DNA of 64,000 bases, taken from contig NC_015953.1 of assembly GCF_000177195.2 (NCBI RefSeq), positions 5,704,001 to 5,768,000 of the forward strand, written 5' to 3'. The stretch's first letter is position 1. Every line of letters starts with the position of its first letter. Both the position numbers and the translations under genes were made by a program. The notes beneath the pieces are model-generated. The model saw nothing but the letters and a program-made list of their open reading frames with translations. It made no database searches and was not told the DNA's origin. Below are positions 25,060-33,507 of the stretch, in pieces. This stretch comes from Streptomyces sp. SirexAA-E (GTDB lineage Bacteria; Actinomycetota; Actinomycetes; Streptomycetales; Streptomycetaceae).

Positions 25060-25791
25060 ATGGGAAGCACGGGTACGACGCTGCGCGCGTTGCGCGGCGC
25101 ACAGAAGTCGTCCAAGGGCGTCTCGCTCTACTCGCGGTACCTGAACCGGCCGGCCGGCCGCCTGCTGGCCGCAGGTGCCTGGCGGGCCGGACTGACACCC
25201 AATCACGTCACCGGGATCAGCGCGGGCTTCACCTTCGCGTCGATCGCCGCCGTCGCCCTCGTGGAACCGGGGTGGTGGCTGGGGGTGGCGGTCTACGCGG
25301 GGCTCGCCCTCGGCTTCGCCTTCGACTCGGCCGACGGGCAGCTCGCCCGGCTGACCGGACGGGGAGGCCCGGACGGTGAGTGGCTGGACCATGTGGTGGA
25401 CTGCGCGAAGATGATCCTGGTCCACACCGCCGTACTGATCTCTTTCCACCGTTTCGGTGAACTGCCGTCCGCCACATGGCTGTTGCTACCGATCGGCTTC
25501 CAGTTCGCCGCCGTGCTCACCTTCTGCGCGGGACTGCTGCGCGAACAGCTGGGCAAGGCCGCTGCCGGTGCCGCAAGCCTCGCGGCCGGCGCCCCGGCCC
25601 CGGTGTCGCGGGTGCGGGCCGTGGCACTGCTGCCCGCCGACTACGGGGTGTTCTGCCTGGTCTTCCTGCTGCTCGGTGCCCCCGCGGCCTTCCGCGCCGG
25701 ATACGCGGCGCTGGCCGTGGTGCACGCCCTGTTCCTGGTGGCGTTCCTGGTCAAGTGGTTCAGGGAGCTGAAAGCGCTCCGGGCGGGCTGA
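25060..25791 (+). CDS. CDP-alcohol phosphatidyltransferase family protein
   Basis: Integral membrane enzyme of 243 residues with about six helices. The catalytic CDP-alcohol motif is complete: D-x2-DGQLAR, then GEWLDHVVD (residues about 89-115), that is DxxDGxxAR-x8-GxxxDxxxD. The family swaps the CMP of a CDP-alcohol for an alcohol acceptor. Its gene converges with a cytidylyltransferase gene (32-base overlap), suggesting a two-step module in which one makes a CDP-alcohol and the other uses it. It sits at the left end of the polysaccharide locus. Confidence 0.9.
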   Translation: MGSTGTTLRALRGAQKSSKGVSLYSRYLNRPAGRLLAAGAWRAGLTPNHVTGISAGFTFASIAAVALVEPGWWLGVAVYAGLALGFAFDSADGQLARLTGRGGPDGEWLDHVVDCAKMILVHTAVLISFHRFGELPSATWLLLPIGFQFAAVLTFCAGLLREQLGKAAAGAASLAAGAPAPVSRVRAVALLPADYGVFCLVFLLLGAPAAFRAGYAALAVVHALFLVAFLVKWFRELKALRAG

Positions 25792-26209
25792 CGAGCACGT
25801 CCAGCGCCCGGCGCAGCTGGGTGCTGGACGTGTGCACCGTGTACGGGAAGTAGACGACCTCGACGCCGACCTCGGCGAAGTCGCGCTCCAGGCGGGCTCC
25901 CTTGTCCGTGCCCCGCCAGTCGTTCCCCTTGAAGATCACGTCGAAGCGGACCTGCTGCCAGGTCTCGATCTTGTCCGGCACCGTCTCCACGAAGGCGGCG
26001 TCCACGAAGCGCACACTGCGCACGATCTCCAGGCGCTCCCGCAGCGGGATCACCGGCTTGTGGCCCTTGGCGAGCGTCGCCATCTCGTCCGACACGACCC
26101 CGGCCACCAGGTAGTCGCACTGGCTGCGGGCGTGCCGCAGGATGTTGAGGTGACCGACGTGGAACAGGTCGTACACCCCCGGGGCGTATCCGACTCTGTG
26201 CTGCACCAT
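25760..26209 (-). CDS. Cytidylyltransferase-fold nucleotidyltransferase
   Basis: Protein of 149 residues of the TagD/RfaE-C type. It starts with the nucleotide-binding motif GYAPGVYDLFHVGHLNIL (HxGH) at residues 7-24; KGNDWRGTDKG near residue 93 and the closing TSSTQLRR near residue 128 are equivalent to the ISSTxIR motif. Family members join CTP (or ATP) to glycerol-3-phosphate, ribitol-phosphate or phosphoethanolamine. ATG 26209 follows GGAGAGAACGG. Overlaps the 3' end of the CDP-alcohol phosphotransferase; divergent from the glycosyltransferase at 26327. Confidence 0.88.
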   Translation of the reverse strand: MVQHRVGYAPGVYDLFHVGHLNILRHARSQCDYLVAGVVSDEMATLAKGHKPVIPLRERLEIVRSVRFVDAAFVETVPDKIETWQQVRFDVIFKGNDWRGTDKGARLERDFAEVGVEVVYFPYTVHTSSTQLRRALDVLVSPPGALSAP

Positions 26210-26326
26210 CCGTTCTCTCCCCCCACGGTGGAACTGGTCCAACGACCTTACTGTGAAGAGCACTTGAGCAGCCCGTGAACGGATAAGCTCGGCGCAGAGG
26301 CTGCTTTGGGGGGAGGCCACCGTCCG

Positions 26327-27622
26327 ATGTCCGACGCTGAGGGCCACAGGCCGCACCGACCGCTCGAGAACCGCCGGCTCCTCGTGGTCTCCACCAACTA
26401 CGCACCCGAGGTGACGGGCATCGGCCCGTACGCCACCCAGCTCGCCGAGCACTGGGCTGCGTCCGGCGCCCACACCCAGGTCCTGGCCGGCATGCCGCAC
26501 TACCCGGCCTGGCGGACCGACGAGCCCTACCGGGGGGTGTGGCGTCGCGAGGAGAGCCTGCGGGGGGTGGGCGTCCACCGGCGCCGCCACTACGTCCCGC
26601 CCCGGCAGAGCGCGCTGCGCCGCGCCGCCTTCGAAGCGTCGTTCCTGGTCCACGGGCTGCTCGCCCCGCCGCCGGGCCGCCCCGACGCGGTGGTCTCCCA
26701 GATGCCCAGCCTGGCGGACGGTGTCATCGGTGCCCGCATCGCCCGCCGCCACCGGGTCCCGCACGTACCCGTCGTCCAGGACCTGATGGGCGCCGCCGCC
26801 GCGCAGAGCGGTATCCGGGGTGGCGGCCGGGCGGCCTCCGCCGCCTCGGCGGCCGAGCGGTACGCCCTCGGCGGCGCGGCCCTCGTCGGCGTCATCCACG
26901 AGAGCTTCGTCCCGGGCGTCAAGGCCCTGGGCGTGGACGCCGGGCGCATCCGGGTGGTGCCCAACTGGACGCACGTGCGAGCTCCTTCGGGGGACCGGGC
27001 CACCACCCGGGCCCGGCTCGGCTGGCGTGAGGGCACCCCCGTGCTGCTGCACTCCGGCAACATGGGGCTCAAACAGGGGCTCGACGTCCTCGTCCGGCTC
27101 GCCCGGCTGGCCCCCGACATCCGGGTCGTGCTGATGGGCGACGGCAACCAGCGCGAGGCGTTGCGTACGAGCGCCGCCGGGCTGCCCAACGTCGACTTCC
27201 TGCCGCCCGCGGACGCGGCGGAGTTCACCGATGTGCTCGCCGCGGCCGATGTGCTCGCCGTGACCCAGCGGGCCTCGGTGCTCGACATGAGCGTGCCGTC
27301 CAAGCTCACCTCGTACTTCGTCTCCGGGCGGCCCGTCGTCGCCTCCGTCGCCGGGGAGGGCGGCACCGCCGACGAGGTGCGCCGCGCGGGCGCCGGGGTC
27401 CTCGTCGCCCCGGAGGACCCCGGCGCGCTCCTGGCCGCCGTACGAGGACTGGCCGAGGACCCGGCGGCGGCGGACGCGCTCGGCGCGCGCGGGCCCGACT
27501 ACGTCGCCCGCCACCTGAGCCGCGAGGCCGGCCTGGCCCGCTTCGACGCCCTGCTCGCCGAGGCACTGGGGGACACACGGCCCGAGGCGCCAGGCCACGC
27601 ACAAGGGGGAGCACGCCGATGA
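26327..27622 (+). CDS. Glycosyltransferase family 4 (WcaI-like)
   Basis: GT-B glycosyltransferase of 431 residues. The N-terminus VVSTNYAPEVTGIGPYATQLAEHW near residue 18 and HYPAWR near residue 55 match the WcaI/colanic acid group. The nucleotide-sugar half has VLLHSGNMGLKQGLDVL near residue 242, VVLMGDGNQREAL near 266 and SVPSKLTSYFVSGRPVVASV near 325. It would add a sugar to the lipid-linked repeat unit on the cytoplasmic face. ATG 26327 follows GGGGGGAGG. Its stop overlaps the next gene (ATGA), starting a three-gene coupled run. Confidence 0.9.
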   Translation: MSDAEGHRPHRPLENRRLLVVSTNYAPEVTGIGPYATQLAEHWAASGAHTQVLAGMPHYPAWRTDEPYRGVWRREESLRGVGVHRRRHYVPPRQSALRRAAFEASFLVHGLLAPPPGRPDAVVSQMPSLADGVIGARIARRHRVPHVPVVQDLMGAAAAQSGIRGGGRAASAASAAERYALGGAALVGVIHESFVPGVKALGVDAGRIRVVPNWTHVRAPSGDRATTRARLGWREGTPVLLHSGNMGLKQGLDVLVRLARLAPDIRVVLMGDGNQREALRTSAAGLPNVDFLPPADAAEFTDVLAAADVLAVTQRASVLDMSVPSKLTSYFVSGRPVVASVAGEGGTADEVRRAGAGVLVAPEDPGALLAAVRGLAEDPAAADALGARGPDYVARHLSREAGLARFDALLAEALGDTRPEAPGHAQGGARR

Positions 27623-29331
27623 CGCATCCGATCCGCACCCTGGAGGAGCAGGACGAACCGGCCCTCCTGCGTGACCAGTTCCGCCAGCTCCTTCGCTACC
27701 GGACGCTGCTCGCCCTGGGTGTCGCCATCGGCCTCCTGGGCGGCGCCTTCCTCGCCCTGAGCGGCGAGGACACCTACACCGCCACCGGCGAGGTCCAGGT
27801 CAGATCCGCGACCGCCGACCCCTTCGCCACCGGCGCCTCCGCCGACAAGGGCATCAACATCGGCTCCGAACGCCAGACCGCCGTCAGCGACACGGTCGGC
27901 ACCCTGGCCGCCCGCAGCCTCGCGGCGAAGGGCGACAAGGCCGACGCGCGCACGCTGCTGCGCGGCCTCCAGGTCACCAACCCGCCCAACACCCTCACCC
28001 TGCGCTTCGCCTACACCACCACCGACCCCGTCCTGGCCAAGGTCCGCGCCGACGCACTGGCCGACGCCTACCTCGCAATACGCCGACAGCGCACCGAGGG
28101 CAGCATCGACAACATGGTGAACGGCTACCGCGCCCAGCTGAGGCCCCTCGTCGAGCAGCGCGACCAGCTGGCGGAGCAGGCCGGCGGGAGCGCGGCCGAC
28201 GACACCGAGAGCGCCCGCGCCAACCTCGTCGTCGCCATCTCCGAGCTCAACCGGAAGATCGTCGAGCTGAAGGCGCTCGACACCACCCCCGGCTATCTGA
28301 ACAAGGAGCCCGTCGTCCCCACCACCCCCACCGGTGCGGGCCTCCCGCTCCTGCTGGGCCTCGGCGGCGTGGTGGGCCTCGCGCTGGGCATGCTGCTGTC
28401 CTGGGTGCGCCTGGTCTTCGATCCGGCCGTACGCTCCACCCGCGAGCTGGTCCGGTCGCTGGGCGCCCCTCTCCTCGGCACCCTGCCCCGGGAGCGCGGA
28501 TCGGCCGGAACCCTGCTCGCCATCGGACGCGGCGGCAGCCGACTCGCCGAGGAGTACCGGGCCGTCGCCTTCCGGCTCGCCTACGACCCGGCGTTCGCCC
28601 GGGCCCGCCGGCTGTTGGTGACGACCCCGCGCGGGGACAACGCGGCGGCCGCGGCCGCCGCCGCGAACCTGGCCGCCGCGTTCGCCGAGATGGGCCGCGA
28701 CGTGCTGCTCGTCGAGGCCGACCTGCGCACCCCCTCGCTCGCCCCGCGGCTGGGCTCGGTGGCCCGCGAGGCCGGGCCCCGCCGGGCCGCCCCGGGCGAG
28801 GAGGACGGCGGCTGGCCCGCCGGCAGCCGCTCGAACGTCGACGTACCGGGGTCCGGGGCCTTCACGCTGGTCGCCGGGCAGCCGGTGGACAACGTGCCCC
28901 GGGCGCTGACCTCGGCGCCCGTCGGACGGATCCTCTCCGAGGGCGACCGTCCCGGGGCCGTCGTCATCGTGCTGGCCCCGCCCGTCCTCTCGTACGCGGA
29001 CGCCGTGGCCCTCGTCGACCGCGTCGAAGGCGTCGTGGTCGTCTGCGACCCGCGCGAGGTGCACCGCAGCGACCTGGAGCGCATCCGCGAGATCATCGGC
29101 GCCTCGGGCGGCACGGTGCTCGGCGCCCTGCTCCACCCCGCCCGCAAGGGCGCCCGCAAGGAGGCCCGGAGGGACGAGCGCGACGACGGACGCAAGAAGT
29201 CCGGCAGGCGGCGCGGCACCGGTGCACCGGACCCCAGGTCCGGGCACCCCCGCCAGGACGGCACCAGCGGCGACCCGACCGAGACCCTCGGCCTGCGCAG
29301 CCCCTTCGGCACCCCCGCCGGACGTCCGTGA
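27619..29331 (+). CDS. Wzz/BY-kinase-like protein with degenerate Walker A
   Basis: Chain-length-determinant type protein of 570 residues. TM1 at about 30-50, an extracytoplasmic loop of 190 residues, TM2 at about 238-260, then a cytoplasmic BY-kinase-like domain. In the kinase domain the P-loop is lost: where GxGKST is expected the sequence is PRGDN followed by eight alanines (near residues 335-347). The Walker A' aspartate in VLLVEADLRTP is replaced by Glu. The C-terminal tail is basic and lacks a tyrosine cluster. So the ATPase/kinase function is probably gone while the Wzz role (polymer length control with Wzy) may remain. Coupled to both neighbours by four-base overlaps. Confidence 0.85.
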   Translation: MTHPIRTLEEQDEPALLRDQFRQLLRYRTLLALGVAIGLLGGAFLALSGEDTYTATGEVQVRSATADPFATGASADKGINIGSERQTAVSDTVGTLAARSLAAKGDKADARTLLRGLQVTNPPNTLTLRFAYTTTDPVLAKVRADALADAYLAIRRQRTEGSIDNMVNGYRAQLRPLVEQRDQLAEQAGGSAADDTESARANLVVAISELNRKIVELKALDTTPGYLNKEPVVPTTPTGAGLPLLLGLGGVVGLALGMLLSWVRLVFDPAVRSTRELVRSLGAPLLGTLPRERGSAGTLLAIGRGGSRLAEEYRAVAFRLAYDPAFARARRLLVTTPRGDNAAAAAAAANLAAAFAEMGRDVLLVEADLRTPSLAPRLGSVAREAGPRRAAPGEEDGGWPAGSRSNVDVPGSGAFTLVAGQPVDNVPRALTSAPVGRILSEGDRPGAVVIVLAPPVLSYADAVALVDRVEGVVVVCDPREVHRSDLERIREIIGASGGTVLGALLHPARKGARKEARRDERDDGRKKSGRRRGTGAPDPRSGHPRQDGTSGDPTETLGLRSPFGTPAGRP

Positions 29332-30572
29332 GGGCACGCGCCGCGATCGTCTGCTCCGTCGCGGACCAGGCGGTGGCCGCGCTGACCAACATCCTGGTGC
29401 TGGTGGCGGCGGCCCGGCTCTCCACCGTGGACGGCTTCGCCCGCTTCTCCGCCGTCTACCTCGTCTTCACCGTGCTGCTGGGCGTCTTCGGCGCCTACAC
29501 CGGGCAACCGCTGGTGCTGCGACGCGGCGAGGGGGCCGAGGTCGCCGGAGCGTGCAGGTCGGCGGCCGTGTTCACGCTGCTCGCCGCCGCCGCCGTCGGT
29601 GCCCCGCTCGCCGCCGTCTGCCTCCTCCTGCCGGGCGACACCGCCCGGGCGCTGGCGATGCTCGGGCTGGTGCTGCCCGTGGTCCTCGGCCAGGACACCC
29701 TGCGCTACGCCTTCTCCACCCTCCAGCTGCCCCACTTCGCGCTGCTCGCCGACGTGCTGCGGCTCGGCTGTGTCCTGGCCGCCCTCACCACCCGGACCCA
29801 CGGGGCGGGCGCGGCACGGCTCGTCCTGGTGTGGGGGCTGTCCGCGCTGCCCGCCCTGCTGCTGTCCGCCGCCCTCCTCCACCGCCGTACGGCCGGTACG
29901 CCCCTGCGGATACGGCCCCTGCTGCGCCCCGGGCACCTCGGGCGGAGGTTCGTCGTCGAGTTCGGCGTCGGCAACGCCACCAGCCAGCTCTCCGTCCTCG
30001 GGCTCGGTGCCGTGGGCTCCCCGCTGGTGGTCGGGGCGCTGCGCGGCGCGACCACCCTGTTCGGCCCGCTCAACGTGCTCTTCACCTCCGCCACCAGCTT
30101 CGGCCCCCCGCTGCTGGGCCGGCTCGACGGGGACCGCCGGCGGGTCCGGGCCACCGCCGCCCTCGCCGCCGTGCTGGCCGCCACCGCCGCGGCCTGGACC
30201 ACCGTGCTGGCCCTGCTGCCCGGCACGGCGGGCCGCCACCTGCTCGGCGACACCTGGCCCACGGCCGCCGCCCTGCTGCCCGCGACCGGCAGCCAGTACG
30301 CCGCCATGGCCGCCGGGACCTGCGGGCTGCTCGCCCTGCGCATGCTGGATCCGCGCACCACCCTCGCCGTCCAGGTGGTCTTCTCGCTGCTCTCCGTCGT
30401 CCTCCTCGCGGGCGGTTACGCGCTCGCCGGGGTCCCCGGAGCCGCCTGGGGACTCTGCCTGGGCTCCGTCTGCAAGGCCGCCGCCACCTGGACCCGGGTG
30501 GCCCGGCTGCGCCGCGACCGGGCCGGCGGAGGGGACACCGTCAGCGTGACCCCCGCCGGGAGCCGGTCCTGA
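29328..30572 (+). CDS. Polysaccharide flippase (Wzx/MATE-like)
   Basis: Membrane protein of 414 residues with about 12 hydrophobic helices, including VADQAVAALTNILVLVAAARL at the N-terminus, typical of the polysaccharide transporter family (PST/MVF). It would move the lipid-linked oligosaccharide across the membrane. GTG 29328 overlaps the stop of the Wzz-like gene, so the flippase is co-translated with it. Overlaps the convergent polymerase gene by 32 bases. Sequence divergence in this family is high, so the name rests on topology and context. Confidence 0.8.
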   Translation: MRARAAIVCSVADQAVAALTNILVLVAAARLSTVDGFARFSAVYLVFTVLLGVFGAYTGQPLVLRRGEGAEVAGACRSAAVFTLLAAAAVGAPLAAVCLLLPGDTARALAMLGLVLPVVLGQDTLRYAFSTLQLPHFALLADVLRLGCVLAALTTRTHGAGAARLVLVWGLSALPALLLSAALLHRRTAGTPLRIRPLLRPGHLGRRFVVEFGVGNATSQLSVLGLGAVGSPLVVGALRGATTLFGPLNVLFTSATSFGPPLLGRLDGDRRRVRATAALAAVLAATAAAWTTVLALLPGTAGRHLLGDTWPTAAALLPATGSQYAAMAAGTCGLLALRMLDPRTTLAVQVVFSLLSVVLLAGGYALAGVPGAAWGLCLGSVCKAAATWTRVARLRRDRAGGGDTVSVTPAGSRS

Positions 30573-32055
30573 AGCTGGTGACCAGCGCCAGACACAGCGC
30601 CACGACGGCCAGCTTCCCGGCCGCCTGGAGCAGCGGTCCGCGCAGCAGGATGAAGGTGTACCCGGCGATCACCGGCGCGGCCACGGCCAGCACACTGCCC
30701 GGCCCGGGGCCCGCCCGGGTCACCGCGAGCGCGTACCGCCGGTCCGTGCGGGCCGCCGCATAACCGGTCAGGGCCAGCCCGCCCACCATGCCCACCGCGC
30801 CGAAGTCCACCCAGAGCTCGGTCCACAGGGGGGCGGAGAGGTTGGTCATGTTCATCCCCATCCACTCACCCACCCGCACCCCGGTGTCCTCCGGCTTCCC
30901 GCTCCACACCGCACGCGGGACGAAGAACAGCGCGGAGCCCGCCAGTTGGCGGCCGTAGGTGTGACCCCGGGTGTCCACCCAGGAGACCGTGTTGGCGAAC
31001 ATCACCGTCTGGTCGTAGTCCTTCGTCGCCAGCGGCTCGAAGACCGAGGCGGACCGCACGGGCCGGTAGCCCTCGTCGTCGTACCGGAAGCGGTCCGCGT
31101 ACGGGAACAGCACCAGCGCGCCCACCACCCCCAGGGTCAGCACCGACCGGTAGACCGCCGCACTGCTCGGGAACGCGGTGAACAACAGCGAAACAAGGAC
31201 CGTCAGGAACCAGTAACGGGCATTGGAAATCGGGTTGTTGACGACGAGGTTGAGGACCGCCAGGGCAGCCCACACCAGCACCGTCGAGGGGGTGCGCCGG
31301 GTGGTCCGCGAGGTCGCCAGGCGGCGGGTGTGGAAGAGCAGCGCCAGCAGCGCCGGTACGGTGCCGAAGCCCTTGAGGAACGCCGACCCCACGTTGGACC
31401 CGTCCGAGGCCACCCCGCTCTGCGCCAACGACGCGCTGATCTCCTGCCGGCTGGTGAAGAAGACCGCGGGCCCGCCCAGCTTCAGCACGTAGTAGCCGCT
31501 CGCCGCGAACGCCAGCACCACCAGCAGCCGCAGCCGCACCCGGTGCGCGGTCGCCGGGCCGTGTCCGCCCCGGGCCGGTCTGCGGCGCAGCGGCCGCCGC
31601 GACGCCAGCAGCGCCCCCAGGTCGAACGCCGCACAGCCCATCAGGACCATCGACACCGCCGTCACCAGGTCCGAGCGCGGCCCGACCATCGGCGTCGGTG
31701 TCTGCCCGATGACCACCTGGGCGAACGGCGCGACGCCCATCGCGATGTACACGAACATCCAGAAGACGCCCTGGAGCAGCCGCCGCCGGGTGGACAGGAT
31801 CATCGTGGCGAGCCGGGCCCCGGCGTAGCAGGTCAGGACCAGTTGCAGCCAGTACGTGGTGTCCCGGGTGCCGGAACCGGGCTGCGCCGCGATCACGGCG
31901 GGCAGGAAGCAGACCAGCCCGAGGATGAGCGGCACCGCGAGCGCCCGCGAGAGCATCGCCCACGACAGGGATCTGCCCGGCGGCCCGGCCGGCGGGCGCG
32001 GAGCGCCGGCCCGGCCCGGCGCGGGCGGTGGCGAAGCCTCGTGCACGGACGTCAT
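30541..32055 (-). CDS. Wzy-like polysaccharide polymerase
   Basis: Membrane protein of 504 residues with about 12 helices and a long extracytoplasmic loop (about 330-410, containing GHTYGRQLAGSALFFVPRAVW), as in O-antigen or repeat-unit polymerases. NNPISNARYWFLTVL near residue 280 and SAPLWTELWVDFGAVGM near residue 425 resemble the oligosaccharide repeat unit polymerase family. It would join repeat units outside the membrane, with the Wzz-like protein limiting length. Faces the flippase gene tail-to-tail. The MITE-like element lies 75 bases upstream of its start. Confidence 0.82.
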   Translation of the reverse strand: MTSVHEASPPPAPGRAGAPRPPAGPPGRSLSWAMLSRALAVPLILGLVCFLPAVIAAQPGSGTRDTTYWLQLVLTCYAGARLATMILSTRRRLLQGVFWMFVYIAMGVAPFAQVVIGQTPTPMVGPRSDLVTAVSMVLMGCAAFDLGALLASRRPLRRRPARGGHGPATAHRVRLRLLVVLAFAASGYYVLKLGGPAVFFTSRQEISASLAQSGVASDGSNVGSAFLKGFGTVPALLALLFHTRRLATSRTTRRTPSTVLVWAALAVLNLVVNNPISNARYWFLTVLVSLLFTAFPSSAAVYRSVLTLGVVGALVLFPYADRFRYDDEGYRPVRSASVFEPLATKDYDQTVMFANTVSWVDTRGHTYGRQLAGSALFFVPRAVWSGKPEDTGVRVGEWMGMNMTNLSAPLWTELWVDFGAVGMVGGLALTGYAAARTDRRYALAVTRAGPGPGSVLAVAAPVIAGYTFILLRGPLLQAAGKLAVVALCLALVTSFRTGSRRGSR

Positions 32056-32130
32056 GGCCCCCCGTTCGGCCGATCACCGGACCGATCAACACCTTAACGA
32101 ATCAGCCCACTCGGGGCGGCCCGATGGCTC

Positions 32131-32308
32131 AGGGCTGTCCCGTGATCCCTGGCGGGCGCGCGACGACGGCTACCGCACCTCGCCGCGTCGTCGGAACGCC
32201 CGAATACGCCCGCAAGGTGCCCCCAGGCGTATGCGGACGTCCCTCCGCCTTGCGACGCACCGCGTCTGACGCCGCACACTGACCCACCAGGTACTACGGG
32301 ACAGCCCT
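32131..32308. mobile_element. MITE-like element with 13-bp terminal inverted repeats
   Basis: A 178-bp non-coding element bounded by AGGGCTGTCCCGT (32131-32143) and its perfect complement (32296-32308). Inside are further complementary pairs, for example ATACGCC (32204-32210) with GGCGTAT (32226-32232), so it can fold extensively. No transposase and no obvious target duplication are visible. It sits between the divergent Wzy-like and glycosyltransferase genes; its right end is 38 bases before the latter's start codon. Confidence 0.75.
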
Positions 32309-32346
32309 TAGTCTGGGCCGGTCGGCCGAAGTTGAGGGGAACCCCG

Positions 32347-33507
32347 GTGAAGGTCCTGCACATTGTCACGCTGCACACTCCGGACCACGCGTTCGGCGGG
32401 CCGACCAGGGTCGCGCTGAACCTCTCCAAGGTCCAGCGCGCCCACGGCGACGACGCCCGCCTCATGGCCCTGGGCGACGGCTTCGAAGGGGCCTTGCCCG
32501 GCGAGGTCGAGGGAGTGCCCGCGCACCTCTTCCAGGCCCGCCACCTGCTCCCCGCCTTCGAGGTCAGCGGCATCACCTCCGCCGCCCTTCTGCGCACCGC
32601 GCGCCGCATGATGCGCGGGGCCGACCTGGTCCACGTCCACCTGATGCGCGACCTGGTGACCCTGCCCGCCGCCCTGCTCGCCCTGGCCACCCGCACCCCG
32701 CTCGTCGTGCAGACCCACGGCATGGTCGACCCCACCGAGAAGCGGGTCGCCCAGCTCACCGACCTGCTGGGTGTGCGCACGGTGCTGCGCCGCGCCGACG
32801 CCGTCCTGCACCTCACCGAGCAGGAGCGCCTCGACGTCGGCGCCGTCGCCGCGCCGGTCGCCCTCACGAACACCGTGCGGCTCGTCAACGGCGTACGCAC
32901 GCAGGAGCGCAAGCCCGCACGCGAACCGGGCAGGCCGCCGGTCGTCCTGTTCCTGGCCCGCATCCAGGAGCGCAAGCGCCCCGAGGACTTCGTCGCCGCC
33001 ATGCCGGCCGTCCTGGCCCGCCACCCCGACGCCCGCTTCGTGCTGGCCGGACCCGACACCGGGGCGCTGCCCGGCACCCTGGCACTCGCCCGGAAGCTGG
33101 GCGTCATGGACGCGCTGGACCATGTGGGGCCGCTCGGTCACGAGGAGGTGCTCGACGCGGGGCGCCGGGCCGACGTGTACGTCCTGCCGTCGATCGAGGA
33201 ACCCCTGGGCGTCTCGGTCCTGGAGGCCATGTCGGTCGGCACCCCCGCCGTCATCACCCGCACCTGCGGCCTCGGGCCCGACGTGGCGGCCGCCGGAGCG
33301 GGCCGGGTCGTCGACAGCCGCGTCGGCGAGGACGCCGCCAACGCGGCCGGGATCGCCGGCGCGGTCCTGGAGCTCCTGGAACCCGGGGCGGGCGACCGGG
33401 CCGGCAAGGCCGCCTGGGACCTGGTCAACGAGCGCTTCAGCGTCGAGTCCGTCGCCCGCACCCTTGGGCAGACCTACGAGGACGTGGTCCGCCGGAGGGC
33501 ACGGTGA
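32347..33507 (+). CDS. Glycosyltransferase family 4
   Basis: GT-B glycosyltransferase of 386 residues. Seen: LHIVTLHTPDHAFGGPTRVAL at the N-terminus (GG of the acceptor loop), VVLFLARIQERKRPEDFVAAM near residue 200, and the donor-binding E-x7-E in SIEEPLGVSVLEAMSVGTPAV near residue 283-303. GTG 32347 follows GAGGGGA. A -10-like TAGTCT begins directly after the right end of the MITE-like element. Overlaps the convergent GT2 gene by 71 bases, longer than other tail overlaps here. Confidence 0.9.
   Translation: MKVLHIVTLHTPDHAFGGPTRVALNLSKVQRAHGDDARLMALGDGFEGALPGEVEGVPAHLFQARHLLPAFEVSGITSAALLRTARRMMRGADLVHVHLMRDLVTLPAALLALATRTPLVVQTHGMVDPTEKRVAQLTDLLGVRTVLRRADAVLHLTEQERLDVGAVAAPVALTNTVRLVNGVRTQERKPAREPGRPPVVLFLARIQERKRPEDFVAAMPAVLARHPDARFVLAGPDTGALPGTLALARKLGVMDALDHVGPLGHEEVLDAGRRADVYVLPSIEEPLGVSVLEAMSVGTPAVITRTCGLGPDVAAAGAGRVVDSRVGEDAANAAGIAGAVLELLEPGAGDRAGKAAWDLVNERFSVESVARTLGQTYEDVVRRRAR

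Noticed and set aside
25760..27604. Start of the cytidylyltransferase far upstream in the 614-codon frame
   Set aside because: The frame upstream of 26209 is antisense to the GT4 gene; ATG 26209 has a good ribosome site and the catalytic motif follows at once.
32131..32308. Transcription terminator
   Set aside because: The inverted repeats are 152 bases apart and bound a structured block, and both flanking genes point away from it; a MITE-like element fits better.
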